Positions 1 to 10,659 of a DNA stretch of 64,000 nt are shown one piece after another. A program made the position numbers and the translations under genes. Origin of the DNA: Aphrocallistes beatrix. Taxonomy: Eukaryota > Porifera > Hexactinellida > Sceptrulophora > Aphrocallistidae. The notes under the pieces are model-generated. The model was not told where the DNA came from, ran no database searches, and was given only the letters and a program-made list of their open reading frames with translations. Location of the stretch: assembly GCA_963281255.1 (NCBI GenBank), contig OY725501.1:1465674-1529673 (forward strand). Reading direction: 5' to 3'. Numbering within the stretch: the first letter of the stretch is position 1; every line of letters begins with the position of its first letter.

Positions 1-745
1 GCTACACTTTGTAAACTGCAACCTAAATTGCTAGTTACTACGATAACAATGATAACAACCTAAGATCGTGTATCATCGATTTCTTTTTATACTTTATTAT
101 TGCTATATATTGGCAACTTTTGCTGTTCACGAATTTACCTCTTCATCGAAAATCGAAACATCGAAACATTGAAAACGAATAATCGAAAACCCTATAAAAT
201 ATTGCGAACTATTCATATCAATATTTGACGAAAATAACATCATAATTTCAACAGAAAATGTTGATTTTAATTATAAATTTAATAATAATGAGACTTAACA
301 CCAATAATAAACGCAACAATATATTTTCGAACTTCGGCGATTATTTTGAATCGATTCTGAGAATAATCTCATAATCTATAGGTTTTCACGTTTACATACA
401 AATGAACTTCTATAAGTGGGGAAGTGGGATAAGGCGAAGAAAAAATTTTCAGAGATTTAATATTTCATCAATCATTTTCCCAATGATTTAACCTCTTTAA
501 GGATACCGCCCTCGAAAAACTTTGCCTGACGTGAAAAAAAAACGGCAAAATTTTTTATTGTTAATTCCATTGTATAACTGAGCGGTCTATTTGATTTTGA
601 CTTTTATAAGTTAACACTCTAAGGTTTAGCGTTACTAAAAATTGAAAAATTATTGGGGGTTTTTGACGCATTCATCTATTAGTTTCTTACTTATTTGATA
701 TTTTTTAATGATATGGACCTCAAAGGTGTTTTGGCCCCATTGGAG
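1..745. other. AT-rich stretch without a gene
   Basis: I see no coding region, RNA gene or clear repeat end here. A short string near 495-515 (aaggataccgccctcgaaa) reappears in reverse near 47515-47530, so the stretch is probably also old repeat sequence. Confidence 0.5.
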
Positions 746-1840
746 ATTTTAAAACACAATGATTTAGAGGAAAGGCCAAATACAATGCAATCAAAATAGC
801 TCTATAAGGGAGTTCATTTATATAATGCTTGGGAAATCGCCTGTTTGATATAAGATATTTAGCGATCATCGGATCAAAAATAAAATTCTGATCGTTTCAA
901 AAAAGAATTTGTTCGGATCCGACCATTCGTTCGTGAGATATCGCGTATTATAGGTAAAGTTCGGGCATAATATCTCTCTATAGTCCCGAAAGATACCGAT
1001 GTCATATCTTAAAAACTATTGAAGAAAAATAATATATCATAATCTTTAATGAAAGGATATATGCGAAAATATATAGGTTCCTCAAACATTCCTTTGTCAA
1101 AAAATATATAGGTTCCTCAAACATTCCTTTGTCAAAAAATATATAGGTTCCTCAAACATTCCTTTGTCAAAAAATAAATATTTCTCGACCTATCATTGAC
1201 TTGATTGTAATACAAAATCTAAGGAGATATTTGAATATATCAGAAAATGCTGAATCTAATGATGAAAAATGTATCCAAATGTGGCTATTATGCTAAATAA
1301 TGAATACAATTGTCATTAATAAAGAATACAGAAAAAATGTAGAACTTTTGATAATTATTTTGAATGTTTGGCCTTGGACCTCCATATTCGGTCAAAAACC
1401 CCCGTTTAGAGTCTAAAAAGTGATATCTCTCTATCTCTGTAAATATAAGCCCAAATTTTTAGTTCTCACTTCCTAATATACTTTTTATGGGGGTATATAT
1501 ATGATTCTTTGATAATAATTGCACTACATCCTATGGAAAGTTTCAGATTTTTGTCATATGATGACGTAGCATTTTTCGATAATCCTAACTTGGAAACTAT
1601 AGGTCGTAGACCTTCGTTCTAACTTCAAAATATACTTTTTGGATGCTCTTTATTCATTCTAAACTAATGGATTATACTTCGTAATGCTAGGAATATGAAT
1701 TATTATTCACAATTATCTCAAAATATTCGGGGTTAGGGGCCTCAAGGAAATTTGTGGATTTTCAGGGTACTCTTGCTATTTTATTTAAATATTTGGTTCG
1801 AATATACTCAAATCAGCAGTATAAATGCGAATAAATGTAT
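746..1840 (+). mobile_element. Repeat R, copy 1 (unclassified, no ORF)
   Basis: This copy matches 7898-8482 and then 10659-10955 almost continuously, and a diverged reverse copy lies at about 43600-44900. Shared landmarks are the segment around ggatccgaccattcgttcg, the phrase ataggttcctcaaacattcc and the right part starting taataattgcactacatcc. Copies 1 and 3 share about 100 bp at 1415-1515 where copy 2 instead carries transposon T, so they represent the empty site. No terminal inverted repeat or protein is visible. The right side stops where the 31-bp array begins at 1841. The class is unknown. Confidence 0.75.
1065..1178. repeat. Three-unit 35-bp tandem repeat inside R
   Basis: The string ataggttcctcaaacattcc occurs three times at a spacing of 35 bp. 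The equivalent place in R copy 2 (about 8210-8245) has a single unit, so this is a local triplication in copy 1. Confidence 0.9.
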
Positions 1841-2292
1841 CCCCGGCTATTTTATTATGAAATAGAATATCCCCCGGATATATTATTATGAAATAGAATA
1901 TCCCCCGGCTATTTTATTATGAAATAGAATATCCCCCGGCTATATTATTACGAAATAGAATATCCCCCGGCTATTTTATTATGAAATAGAATATCCCCCG
2001 GCTATTTTATTATGAAATAGAATATCCCCCGGCTATTTTATTATGAAATAGAATATCCCCCGGCTATTTTATTATGAAATAGAATATCCCCCGAATATAT
2101 TATTATGAAATAGAATATCCCCCGGATATATTCTTATGAAATAGAATATCCCCCGGATATTTTATTATGAAATTGAATATGCCCCGGATATTTTATTATA
2201 AAATAGAATATCCCCCGGATATATTATTATGAAATAGAATATCCTCCGGCTATTTTATTATGAAATAGAAAATCCCTCGGATATATTATTAT
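1841..2292 (+). repeat. 31-bp minisatellite array, left side of the Ginger-like element
   Basis: About 14 units of 31 bp read cccccggctattttattatg followed by aaatagaatat, with small variants. The same unit recurs in inverted orientation at 4997-5147 on the other side of the integrase coding region. Units abut directly with no spacers, so this is a minisatellite and not a CRISPR array. Confidence 0.95.
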
Positions 2293-2825
2293 ATATTATA
2301 TATTAAAACTCAACGATTTGTTTGTTTGTTTGTTGTTTGTTCGAATTGGTTGAGGAACTGGGAAGGGCTAGAAACTTGAATTTTGGCACGAAGGTATAAA
2401 GTGTTTCAACTTAATTTAAATACCTAAGAGAAATTTTCACACCTCTTGGAGAAAACCGCAAATATGTGATTTTTTAGCACCTTACAATGCATTATGACGA
2501 GAGTCTGGAACTGGAGTTGAATTTAATTTGGTCATTTTCTGTTTAGAATTTTCAAGGGGAATTTGAGGTGTAGATTTCAATATTAGAATTATAAAAAATG
2601 TTACTGTTTGAGTTGATTGCATACGAAATGCTTTTGACCAGTTTCTGCTCTTTCTAAAATGTCCATATGTTCCAGACTTTCCTTTTTAAGCAACTTAATA
2701 CCTTTTTTCCCTATTTGCAGCCGAATACATCAACCAACCAGATAATATAGAACCACAATTTGGAGATTAGAAAAGTTCAATTGTGTGCACACAATAATAT
2801 TAATATTGATTGTTAACGATAAATA

Positions 2826-4819
2826 TTGTTTGCATTTATTTTAATGGACTTGACAACATATCAAGAATATCTCAATTATCTAACAACTCATCAATATCCA
2901 AACCGAGTCCATGATGTTAACAAACTTCGAGAAAATAATTTGAAAAAATCTTTCAGGCAAATGTGTAAAAAATTTCGAATTTGTCATGACGGCAAACTCA
3001 TGCATTGCAAATTTGATAAATCTAATGAAATTTTACGGGTTGTTCCTCTGAGAAATGATTATTTGAAAATTCTCAAATCTTTGCATGAAGATAAAGCAGG
3101 AGGTGGACACTATGGTATCACTGCAACTTTCAACAAGATTGCTGAGAGATATTGGTGACCAAGGATCTCATTAGATGTGAAAGATTTTTGCAAGAGTTTG
3201 TGATGAATGCCAAAGTCAAAACTCAATCAAAAAGAGTCCTTCAGAGCTGCATCCAATTCCGATACCATACCGTATATTTGGGATGTGGGGAATAGACCTT
3301 GTTGGTCCACTTCATCTCACTGAAGATGGTAACCAATATATGATAGTATGCACCGAATATACATCAAGATGGGTAGAGGCTGGAGGGATTCCTGGAAAAT
3401 CAGCTATTACTGTTACAAATGGAATATTTGAATTGATTATTACAAGATATGGATGCCCTGAAAGCATATTAACAGATCAAGGTCCAGAGTTTGTAAACGA
3501 AATGAATCTTATAATGTGCAAAGAATTCTCTATTAAGCGTCGTCTTTGTAGCCCTTATCACCCTCAGACAAATGGATTGACAGAACGATGCACCAAACGC
3601 TGATAAATGTACTTACGAAGTACGTCAATTCTCAGAAAAATATTTGGGATAAACTAATAAAGTGGGCACTCATGTCGTATCGAGCGAATAAGCAAGCCTC
3701 TACAAAATATTCCCCATTTTTCTTCTATTTGGAAAGCAAATACGTTTACCAATTGAAAATGATATGAATCCACTGGATAATACACACGAATCTGAATATG
3801 GAATAGAGGAAGAAATTGATCAGCGTTTACAATCACTCTTGCGAAAAGAATATGTGATTGCAAACTCCAAATTAAACCTCCAATCAGCACAAAACAAACA
3901 AAAAGAACAATACGATGCTAAACATGCATTCCTCACTTACCAAGTGGGAGATATAGTTTGGTACAAGAATCGTCGCAAATCGCAGAGAAAGGGAGGAAAA
4001 TTAGAGTTTAACTGGATTGGTACAAGAGAAATAGAGACAAATTTAGGGAATGGTGCATATAAGCTAAAAGGCATCAAAAGAACTTACAACGCTACACAAT
4101 TAAAGCCATCATCTAGAACTGGGCAGAACTCTGAGCAAAATGAAATTCTCGAATCAGATCATAAAAGATTCAAGCTTGATAGCGAAGATACACTTGAGGA
4201 TCACAAAGCAACCATTGAAACTTGGAACTCTTCTTTTATGGCAGTTTCTAACAAAGCAGAAGAAGATCCGGAAGTAGTTCTTTTTGTTAAGGAGAGTAAA
4301 TCTCCAATCAACTACCTGTTCCTCCCTCCCGACGAGAAATGGCAGAAGGAAATATGCAATGAATTAGCTATACCTTTCAAAAAAGTTTCATATCTGCAGG
4401 GAAGGACTAATTACCCGATATTTACACCACACGCTAATCCTACAAGAGTGAAACTAATTGAAGGCGATGGTAACTGCCTCTTTAGAGCATTGGGATATGC
4501 TGTAAGTGGAAGCGAAGACTGCCATATGCAAATTCGAGATTCAATATGTAACCTTATTGAAGAAAAAGGCGATGTTGATTATCTAAAGCGAACAAAAATG
4601 AGACAAGACAAAGTTTGGGGTACAACAGGTGAAATATTTGCAGCATCAGAGTTATTTCAAATCCCAATATTTACATACCATAAAGTTGGGAATCGCTTTA
4701 CATGGAGTCAACATAGAGGTCCAAAAGTAACCAAAAATCACAATTATAAGCATGCAATATTTCTAGAAAATAGATCTGGAATTCACTTCAATGTGGTTCA
4801 AAGGATTGGAAAAACATAG
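2826..4819 (+). pseudogene. Ginger-like integrase with C-terminal OTU cysteine protease (fossil)
   Basis: The parts in order are an HHCC-type zinc-binding region with its His pair near 3080-3110 and its Cys pair near 3205; a DDE integrase core (about 3280-3600) with the motifs GIDLVGPL, LTDQGPEF and an E in NGLTER; a spacer and GPY/F-like chromatin-binding stretch (about 3930-4100); and an OTU domain (about 4440-4800). The OTU domain has its Asp and nucleophile Cys in EGDGNCLFRAL and its catalytic His in IHFNVV. Integrases of this type cut and join DNA ends, and OTU proteases cleave ubiquitin chains. Both roles are inferred from family. The gene is broken at a few places and I regard it as a fossil. 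An LTR-element origin is a less likely alternative. Confidence 0.7.
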
Positions 4820-4996
4820 ATATTAGCTCAATAAATAGACAATTAGAAGATTCAGTTGAATAATTGGGATCACTTAGGATAGGCTTGAAAAGTAGTTTTT
4901 TGTAGTTCATTCACATGTAGTAGTATCCTATTTATCACTCATATTTCTAGTTTGAAAGTGTCGAATTATAACAACAAGCGCGATTCGCTTCGCTAA

Positions 4997-5147
4997 TATA
5001 GCCGGGGGATATTCTATTTCATAATAAAATAGCCGGGGGATATTCTATTTCATAATAAAATAGCCGGGGGATATTCTATTTCATAATAAAATAAATAGCC
5101 GGGGGATATTCTATTTCATAATAATATATCCGGGGGATATTCTATTA
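4997..5147 (-). repeat. 31-bp minisatellite array, right side, inverted
   Basis: About five units of the same 31-bp sequence occur as its reverse complement (atattctatttcataataaa then atagccggggg). One unit has a 4-bp expansion near 5092. Together with 1841-2292 it makes an inverted pair around the integrase gene. Confidence 0.93.
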
Positions 5148-5170
5148 TGGGACCTAAAATATTATATGAC

Positions 5171-5417
5171 ACCCCCCCCCCCGTGAAAAAATGCCCCCAC
5201 CATGGATATTCTAAAGTATGCCAATGCTTATACAAAACATTTTGAATGCTATTTGGCTTCTATTCGTTTACTAAAGCATTTCAAATCAACAAACTAGTCG
5301 TGCTTGAAGTAATAACAATGACTTTCATAACTGTATTGTATACAAATAGTATCAACAATATTTAGTGTTAAACTCAAGAATATCCATGGTGGGGGCATTT
5401 TTTCACGGGAGGGGACA
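5171..5417. mobile_element. Small foldback (MITE-like) with G/C-run termini
   Basis: The left arm (about 5172-5212) contains a run of C, then gtgaaaaaatgcccccacca and tggatattct. Its reverse complement is at about 5377-5417 (agaatatccatggtgggggc and onward). About 165 bp lie between the arms. There is no coding content, and I could not fix a target-site duplication. Confidence 0.7.
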
Positions 5418-5543
5418 TTTTTTCATGCAACAGGTCTATCGTATGCGGCCTTTGATTTCTCAGTTTAATTAAATTTTGACTGTGTTAAAACTGGCTTTCT
5501 ATTTTGGCCTTGTATTCGGTGGGTTGCATAGCTGTATATATAG

Positions 5544-5985
5544 TAGGCTATGGACAGACGTATTAAGAGATGTTATCCCCCTTTTTATTAATCAATGTGA
5601 GCCCAGGTTATTTAACGAGGATTGGGATCTTTTTTAAAATTCTGATATTTTTTTAAACATGCTCAGGCCCGACCATCGGCTCGTGAATTATGGCTTATTA
5701 TAGGTCAAGTTCGCCTCTCAGACCCCAAAAGAGGCCGATTCTTTTATAAACTAACCAAGACAAGCGCGCATTGTCTGGTTGCATAGCGCGGCAGGCAGAA
5801 ACTTTGTGTCCTCCGGAGGCGCACTTTGGGCGCCTAGGTTCACATTGATTAATTTTAAGGTAGATAACATTTCTAATAACGTCTGTATTACTGATATTAT
5901 AACGATATCGCTCGAAAAAATCACGATATCGCTCGAAAAAACCATCAATATCGCTCGATAAAAGCACCAAATTTGTCAATTTTTT
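5544..5985. mobile_element. Helitron 3' fragments with an R fragment between them
   Basis: Positions 5544-5612 match the plus-strand 3' part of the local Helitron family (cagacgtattaagagatgtt onward). Positions 5612-5750 match repeat R (compare 8030-8130). Positions 5758-5985 match the Helitron 3' part in reverse, beginning acaagcgcgc and including the two GC-rich hairpins. A 21-bp segment containing cgatatcgctcgaaaaa is duplicated near 5902-5945. Confidence 0.7.
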
Positions 5986-6008
5986 ATTTTCTATTTTCTA
6001 TTCCAAAA

Positions 6009-6482
6009 GTTAACATGTCGTTTTAGGGATGTAGATTTCGAATATCATATTTTGGGTCCATTTGACAAATTAATTGTTGAATTTATTTACGATAATATAT
6101 AAAGTACGTAAATAAACCTCAAAATTATTCAAGAAACTAGCACTCAACGGTTTTAAAGGAATTTTTTGGGATGTAGAATTCGAATATCGTATTTTCAGAA
6201 CTGTATGATAAATTATTTCCTACTTTTTTTACAATACTAGATACATAAAGTATACAAATCTCAAGAATATGCTAGAAACTAGCTTTCAACGGTTGACATG
6301 GGGTTTTCAGGGGTGTAGATATCGAAAATAATATTTTCGCATCGATACGATAAACTTTTGTGCATTTTTGTTGCGATAGTTTTATAAAGTAAACAAAGTC
6401 TGATATTGGAATAGAAACCTACTTATAATTGTTAATAAGGGGTTTTACAGTTGTAGATTTCGAATTTATACATCATAGTCCA
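6009..6482 (+). repeat. Diverged tandem repeat, period about 140 bp
   Basis: The landmark (g)ggatgtagat/aat recurs at about 6026, 6169, 6309 and 6449, and the end phrase agaaactagc(t/a)(t/c)tcaacgg recurs at matching offsets. That gives a little over three units with spacing near 140 bp and high divergence. No coding function is visible. Confidence 0.65.
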
Positions 6483-6970
6483 AATTTTCTTTTGCAGGTC
6501 TGAATTCATGTTTCATAAATGACTGTTTATTTATTTGAGAATTGGAAATCGATCAACTGTTTCTATAATATTCCCAGTCGTCCGCAAGGCGACTCCGAGG
6601 TTAAGCAGTGTTTGCAAGCCATACACCGCAAGGAAGACGCGCGTTTGTGAGATGAAAACTTGCAGGTTGTAATATATTGTAAGGAACTTAAAATAGTTTC
6701 AGGAAAAAGTTTGTTTGACATTATATGATATTTCGCGATAAAAATACTCATAAATATTGATTATCTTAAAAAGATTCATATTCTTCAAGATCTACTAAGT
6801 ACAACTCAAAAATATAAATATTCTCCTACTAATGTTATCAAACATCAAATATTTTCATCCATATCACACAAGTTACGAGTCATCACCATTGATGTTCATA
6901 TTGGTGGCACAATTAGAAAAGGTTTAACCTTGAGGAGAGGTTTTTGAGTTGAAATATTATAAGTTGAGTA
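6483..6970. other. No gene; Helitron 3' scrap
   Basis: A decayed GC-rich Helitron 3' end seems present at about 6575-6655 (gtccgcaaggcgac, gtttgcaagcc). The rest is AT-rich sequence in which I see nothing. Confidence 0.4.
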
Positions 6971-7508
6971 TCCTTACTATTAAAACTCGATTATTGTTTG
7001 TTTGTTTGTGTGTATATATATATATATCTGTAACGAAATGATTGAAGAAACTGCCAGGCACAGAAAGCTGATTTTTGGCATGTGGGAGTCTTTTGGCCAT
7101 GGCTCCAGTAAGTTCTGAGCTCAGAGCAAATTGTCGACTCATCATGGAATTATGACGTCATTGTCACATTTTTAAAAGTTAAGCAATACAGTTATTCGAG
7201 CATAACTCAGTCATTATAGGAGATAGCAGGCTGAAATTTTCATAGAATCTGTATACTAACATACTTCACATATGATGTAATTATCATCAAAAAATGATGG
7301 CTCATCACTTTTTATGACGTCATCATTACTCATCAAAATAAATTTGTTGCTTTTTCGTGCGATATATATTAAAACAGTAGGACAGACGTATTTAGAGATG
7401 TTATCTCCCTTATAATTAACCAATGTGACCCCAGGCGACCGAAGGGAGCTTTCGGCGGACACGAAGTGTCCGCCAGCCGCGCAGCGCAAGCAAGCGAAGC
7501 GCGCTTGT
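6971..7508 (+). mobile_element. Non-autonomous Helitron, apparently complete copy (family reference)
   Basis: It starts with TC in tccttactattaaaactcga, followed by tgtttgtttgtttgtgtgta and a TA microsatellite, then gaaactgcc and ttttggcatg. The 3' end holds stacked GC-rich hairpins (a ggcgacc-type arm, then a 21-nt hairpin built on gtccgcc) and ends in caagcgaagcgcgcttgt. A 5' TC, a T/G-rich head and a terminal hairpin are Helitron hallmarks. No Rep/helicase is encoded. About a dozen other copies or fragments occur in the window. The copy at 17355 ends in ctagt, as classical Helitrons do. Confidence 0.75.
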
Positions 7509-7897
7509 TTTAATTAAATGTGGTGAAAATGAATTGGAAGCAAAAATATGTATATAGTATATAAAGGAAATACAATAGACGTCACAAATTGATCACCGTT
7601 TTAAATATTCTTTGGGGAAAAATGGAATGTACGAATACTTTTGGTATGACAGTATAACCTATGTACTAATAATTTAGAATATAAAACCATAGCTTACACA
7701 ATAAAAGACCTGGCATCAAATGTACTAGACAGAACTGTTTCTACAGTAGAGTCTTGCCAACTTTTCATCAAGAGCTGAATTGAGTTTTCAATATGATTTC
7801 TGTAGATTGATTTATGAAAAAGGGTAATGAATCCTTTAACTATATTCCAAGTCTAAGATACTTTGCCACATATTTTACTATGATCTTTTCCCTTATA
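7509..7897. other. No gene; scrap of a Tc1-like MITE end
   Basis: Positions 7618-7660 (atgtacgaatacttttggta) match the terminus of the long-TIR MITE at 25029-25681. Nothing else is recognisable. Confidence 0.5.
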
Positions 7898-8482
7898 TAA
7901 CACAAAGATTTAGAAGAATGGCCAAATAAAGTCCAAACAAAATAGCTCTATATGGGATCCATTTATTTAGTGCTCGGGAAATCGCCTGTTAATATCAGAT
8001 ATTTAGCGATCACTGGATCAGAAATAAATTCTGAACGTTTAAAAAAAAAATGCTCGGATCCGACCATTTGTTCGTGATATATCGCAAGCTATAGGTAAAG
8101 CTCGGACATAATATCTCTCTATGGTCCCGAAAGAGGCCGATGTTATATCTCAAAAACTGTGGAAGATATATAATCTATTGTGTTCCAAATAATAGGATAT
8201 ATGCGAAAATATATAGGTTCCTCAAACAATCCTTTGTGAAAAAATAAATATTTCTCGACCTATCATTGATTTAATTGTAATACAAATTCTATGGAGAACT
8301 TTGAATATAGTAGAAAATGGCGAATCTAATTATTAAATATGTATCCAAATGTGGCTATTATGCTAATAATGAATACAATTGTCGTTAATAATGTATACAG
8401 AAAAAATGGAGAACTTTTGATAATTATTTTGAATGTTTTGGCCTTGGACCTCCCATATTCGGTCAAAAACTCCCATTTAGAG

Positions 8483-10659
8483 AAAATATTTTTGTCTCTT
8501 GGCTCAGATTGTTGGAGCGTTTTTGGGTATATCGGGGTTGCTGAATCCGAAAATACTATTAGTTTTGCTGAATTGGCTCTAGTTTTCTAGATATTACACA
8601 ACCTTAAATTTTGAGATAATTTATAAATATATGCGATTTGTAGGTTTATTACAACATTTACATCTATTTGTTCACTCTATTTCCAACATATTAGAACCTT
8701 TCATGGATTCAAAGCGCATTAGACGTTGTTGCCTCAATGATCCTGATGTCTTTTGCTATATTTGTGGTGAATATATGACAAAGGAACATCGTTTTAATGT
8801 TAGAGATGTCACCAAAAAAGCTCATCAGGCTTACTTTGGTATGAAGTTAGGCGATCAGGATAAGTCATGGAGCCCTCACAAAGTCTGCAAGTATTGCACA
8901 GAAACCCTCCGCTTGTGGACACAAGGAAAAGCCAAATCCATGAAGTTTGGGATACCAATGGTTTGGCGAGAGCCCAAGAACCATCACGATGACTGTTACT
9001 TCTGCATGGTTAACATGTCTGGATGGAACCGAATGAAAAAGAATTCGTGGCAATATCCTGACATAGATTCTGCAAGACGGCCAATTCCACACTGCAGCGA
9101 AATTCAGGTGCCTGTTTTTACATCTTTACCTGATCTAGTTCCTGATACTGCGTTTACTCAGGCTATTGATGAATCGTCGGACAGCACTTACAGCAGCAAT
9201 AGCTGTATTGAGTCGTTACAGATAAGTAAAGCGGAGCCTTTCACACAGGGGCAGCTCAACGACTTAGTGAGAGACTTAGGCTTGTCAAAAGATGCTTCAG
9301 AGATCCTGGCATCCCGTCTCAGTGAACACCATGTTCTCCACAGTGAAGCTATGATAACTTATTACCGACGCAGAGACGAAGAACTTATCCGCTATTTCAG
9401 TAAAGAAGGCGATTTCGTGTTTTGTAATAACATCCCAGGACTTCTCTCAGCGATGGGACTGTCCCAATACAATCCGAATGAGTGGCGTTTATTTATCGAC
9501 AGCTCTAAACGGAGTTTAAAGTGTGTGTTGCTGCATAATGGTAACAAGTTTGCTTGTGTTCCGATCGGCCATTCAGTAATCTTGAAAGAGCACTACGCAA
9601 CTGTAAAGATGGTCCTACAAAAGCTGTGTTATGATGAACATAACTGGATCGCGTGTGTGGACTTGAAAATGGTCAACATTCTGTTAGGACAGCAAAGTGG
9701 TTACACTAAATACCCATGCTTTCTTTGTTTGTGGGACAGCAGAGCGGATGAGGTGCACTGGGAAAAGAAGAACTGGCCCGTTCGTCAAGAGCTCGCCGTG
9801 GGGGAAAAGAATATCGTTAACGAGCCACTAGTTAGCCGTGACCGTATCATCCTACCCCCACTACATATCAAGTTGGGACTGATGAAAAAATTCGTAAAGG
9901 CATTGAAAAAAGATGGTACCTATTTCAGCTACCTCTGCTCAGTATATCCTGGTCTGAGTAGCGAAAAACTTAAGGCAGGAATTTTTGATGGGCCACAAAT
10001 CAGAAAACTGATAAAAGATGAAGATTTCGCCTCACACATGACTGGGGTAGAGGCTGCCGCGTGGTATTCCTTTGTCGATGTTGTAAAGGGATTTCTAGGC
10101 AACACCAAAGTAGCTAACTACCAGAATCTGGTCGAAGGCATGCTCAAGAACTTCCACAGTCTGGGAACCAGAATGAGCATAAAACTTCATTACCTCTATA
10201 GCCATTTAGAGAGATTCCCTGAAAATCTTGGTGATTTAAGCGAAGAACAGGGCGAGCGATTCCACCAAGACATCAGGACTATGGAGGAACGGTACCAAGG
10301 ACGATGGGACGCTCACATGTTGTCAGATTACTGCTGGAGCCTTATGCGTGATTGCGCCCAGGAACCTCACAAGAGGAAATCGTATAAGAGAACGTTCGTT
10401 CATGATTGATAAGTATTCAGATCATATTATATCTCAAATTATCTGCTTATTACGTACGTTCAATTCTAGTTATAAGGTAATACATACATACTATATACTA
10501 TCAGTGAACACGATTCACGGATACTAAAAAACACATAATTTTACAATATCACAAAAAGTAGAGCCAATTGACCAGAACTAGTGCCATTTTCGAACTCAGT
10601 GACCCCGATATACCCTAGAAATAGTCTCAACTTATTAGCCAAGAAAATGTTGTTGGCCA
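8483..10659 (+). mobile_element. Transposon T: TIR DNA transposon of unassigned family
   Basis: About 105 bp at 8485-8595 are repeated as an inverted copy at about 10550-10655. The arms align as cttggct-gttg-gggtatatcgggg-ctga-cgaaaat-tagtt-aattggctcta and I estimate about 75% identity. Between them lies one open reading frame of 568 codons without interruption. R copies 1 and 3 lack this segment, which supports insertion as a unit. The outermost 10 bp of the arms match poorly, so exact ends and target duplication are unsettled. The family is unnamed to me, but similar proteins recur in invertebrate genomes as repeat-associated uncharacterised genes. Confidence 0.75.
8703..10409 (+). CDS. Putative transposase of transposon T (zinc-finger N terminus, RNase H-like core)
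   Basis: The start chosen is the ATG at 8703 (568 residues), because conservation with the relic at 49196 begins in RRCC just after it; an upstream in-frame ATG at 8631 adds 24 residues that look non-conserved. Cys pairs at 18/21, 62/65 and 98/101 suggest zinc binding in the first 110 residues. A possible catalytic core has D266 in WRLFIDSSKR, D320 in ACVDLK, and an acidic cluster in LSEEQGERFHQD (about 522-533). A CFLC pair (339/342) follows the second Asp, and LPPLHIKLGL is at 394-403. The DDE/RNase H reading is inference. Its position between inverted repeats argues for a transposase acting on those ends in the nucleus. The frame is intact, so it may be fairly young. A domesticated host gene is a less likely alternative. 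Confidence 0.8.
   Translation: MDSKRIRRCCLNDPDVFCYICGEYMTKEHRFNVRDVTKKAHQAYFGMKLGDQDKSWSPHKVCKYCTETLRLWTQGKAKSMKFGIPMVWREPKNHHDDCYFCMVNMSGWNRMKKNSWQYPDIDSARRPIPHCSEIQVPVFTSLPDLVPDTAFTQAIDESSDSTYSSNSCIESLQISKAEPFTQGQLNDLVRDLGLSKDASEILASRLSEHHVLHSEAMITYYRRRDEELIRYFSKEGDFVFCNNIPGLLSAMGLSQYNPNEWRLFIDSSKRSLKCVLLHNGNKFACVPIGHSVILKEHYATVKMVLQKLCYDEHNWIACVDLKMVNILLGQQSGYTKYPCFLCLWDSRADEVHWEKKNWPVRQELAVGEKNIVNEPLVSRDRIILPPLHIKLGLMKKFVKALKKDGTYFSYLCSVYPGLSSEKLKAGIFDGPQIRKLIKDEDFASHMTGVEAAAWYSFVDVVKGFLGNTKVANYQNLVEGMLKNFHSLGTRMSIKLHYLYSHLERFPENLGDLSEEQGERFHQDIRTMEERYQGRWDAHMLSDYCWSLMRDCAQEPHKRKSYKRTFVHD

Larger units (their letters stand above)
1841..5147 (+). mobile_element. Ginger-like integrase DNA transposon relic bounded by inverted minisatellite arrays
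   Basis: A retroviral-type integrase coding region lies between arrays of one 31-bp minisatellite in opposite orientations (about 14 units on the left, about 5 on the right). No reverse transcriptase, gag or LTR is visible. The protein layout (zinc finger, integrase core, GPY/F-like stretch, OTU) fits Ginger cut-and-paste transposons, which share their integrase with LTR elements. The arrays may be the real termini or may lie just outside them. The unit is broken at a few points and is not recent. A short Helitron-like head (about 2290-2345) sits just inside the left array, and about 25 bp resembling a Helitron 3' hairpin lies at 4968-4995. Confidence 0.6.

Noticed and set aside
1841-2292. 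Regular repeats resembling a CRISPR array
   Set aside because: The 31-bp units abut without unique spacers, the sequence is eukaryotic, and the same unit flanks a transposon.
3654-3890. Reverse-strand open frame inside the integrase element
   Set aside because: It lies antisense to a recognisable integrase region and has no motif.
746-4900. Idea that the integrase element is an LTR retrotransposon
   Set aside because: There are no direct long terminal repeats, primer-binding site or reverse transcriptase. The flanking repeats are inverted, which favours a Ginger-like DNA transposon.
7256-7489. Reverse open frame with a recurrent peptide (AAGGHFVSA and similar) seen at many Helitron ends
   Set aside because: The same peptide recurs because the Helitron 3' hairpin region is repeated. 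Frames and stops vary between copies, and the pattern follows DNA hairpins, not codons.
8339-8590. 83-codon frame just upstream of the T gene
   Set aside because: It crosses the boundary between repeat R and the T inverted arm, and the equivalent R copies do not keep it open.
8865-9092. Reverse frame within the T transposase
   Set aside because: It is a shadow of the conserved zinc-finger region on the plus strand.
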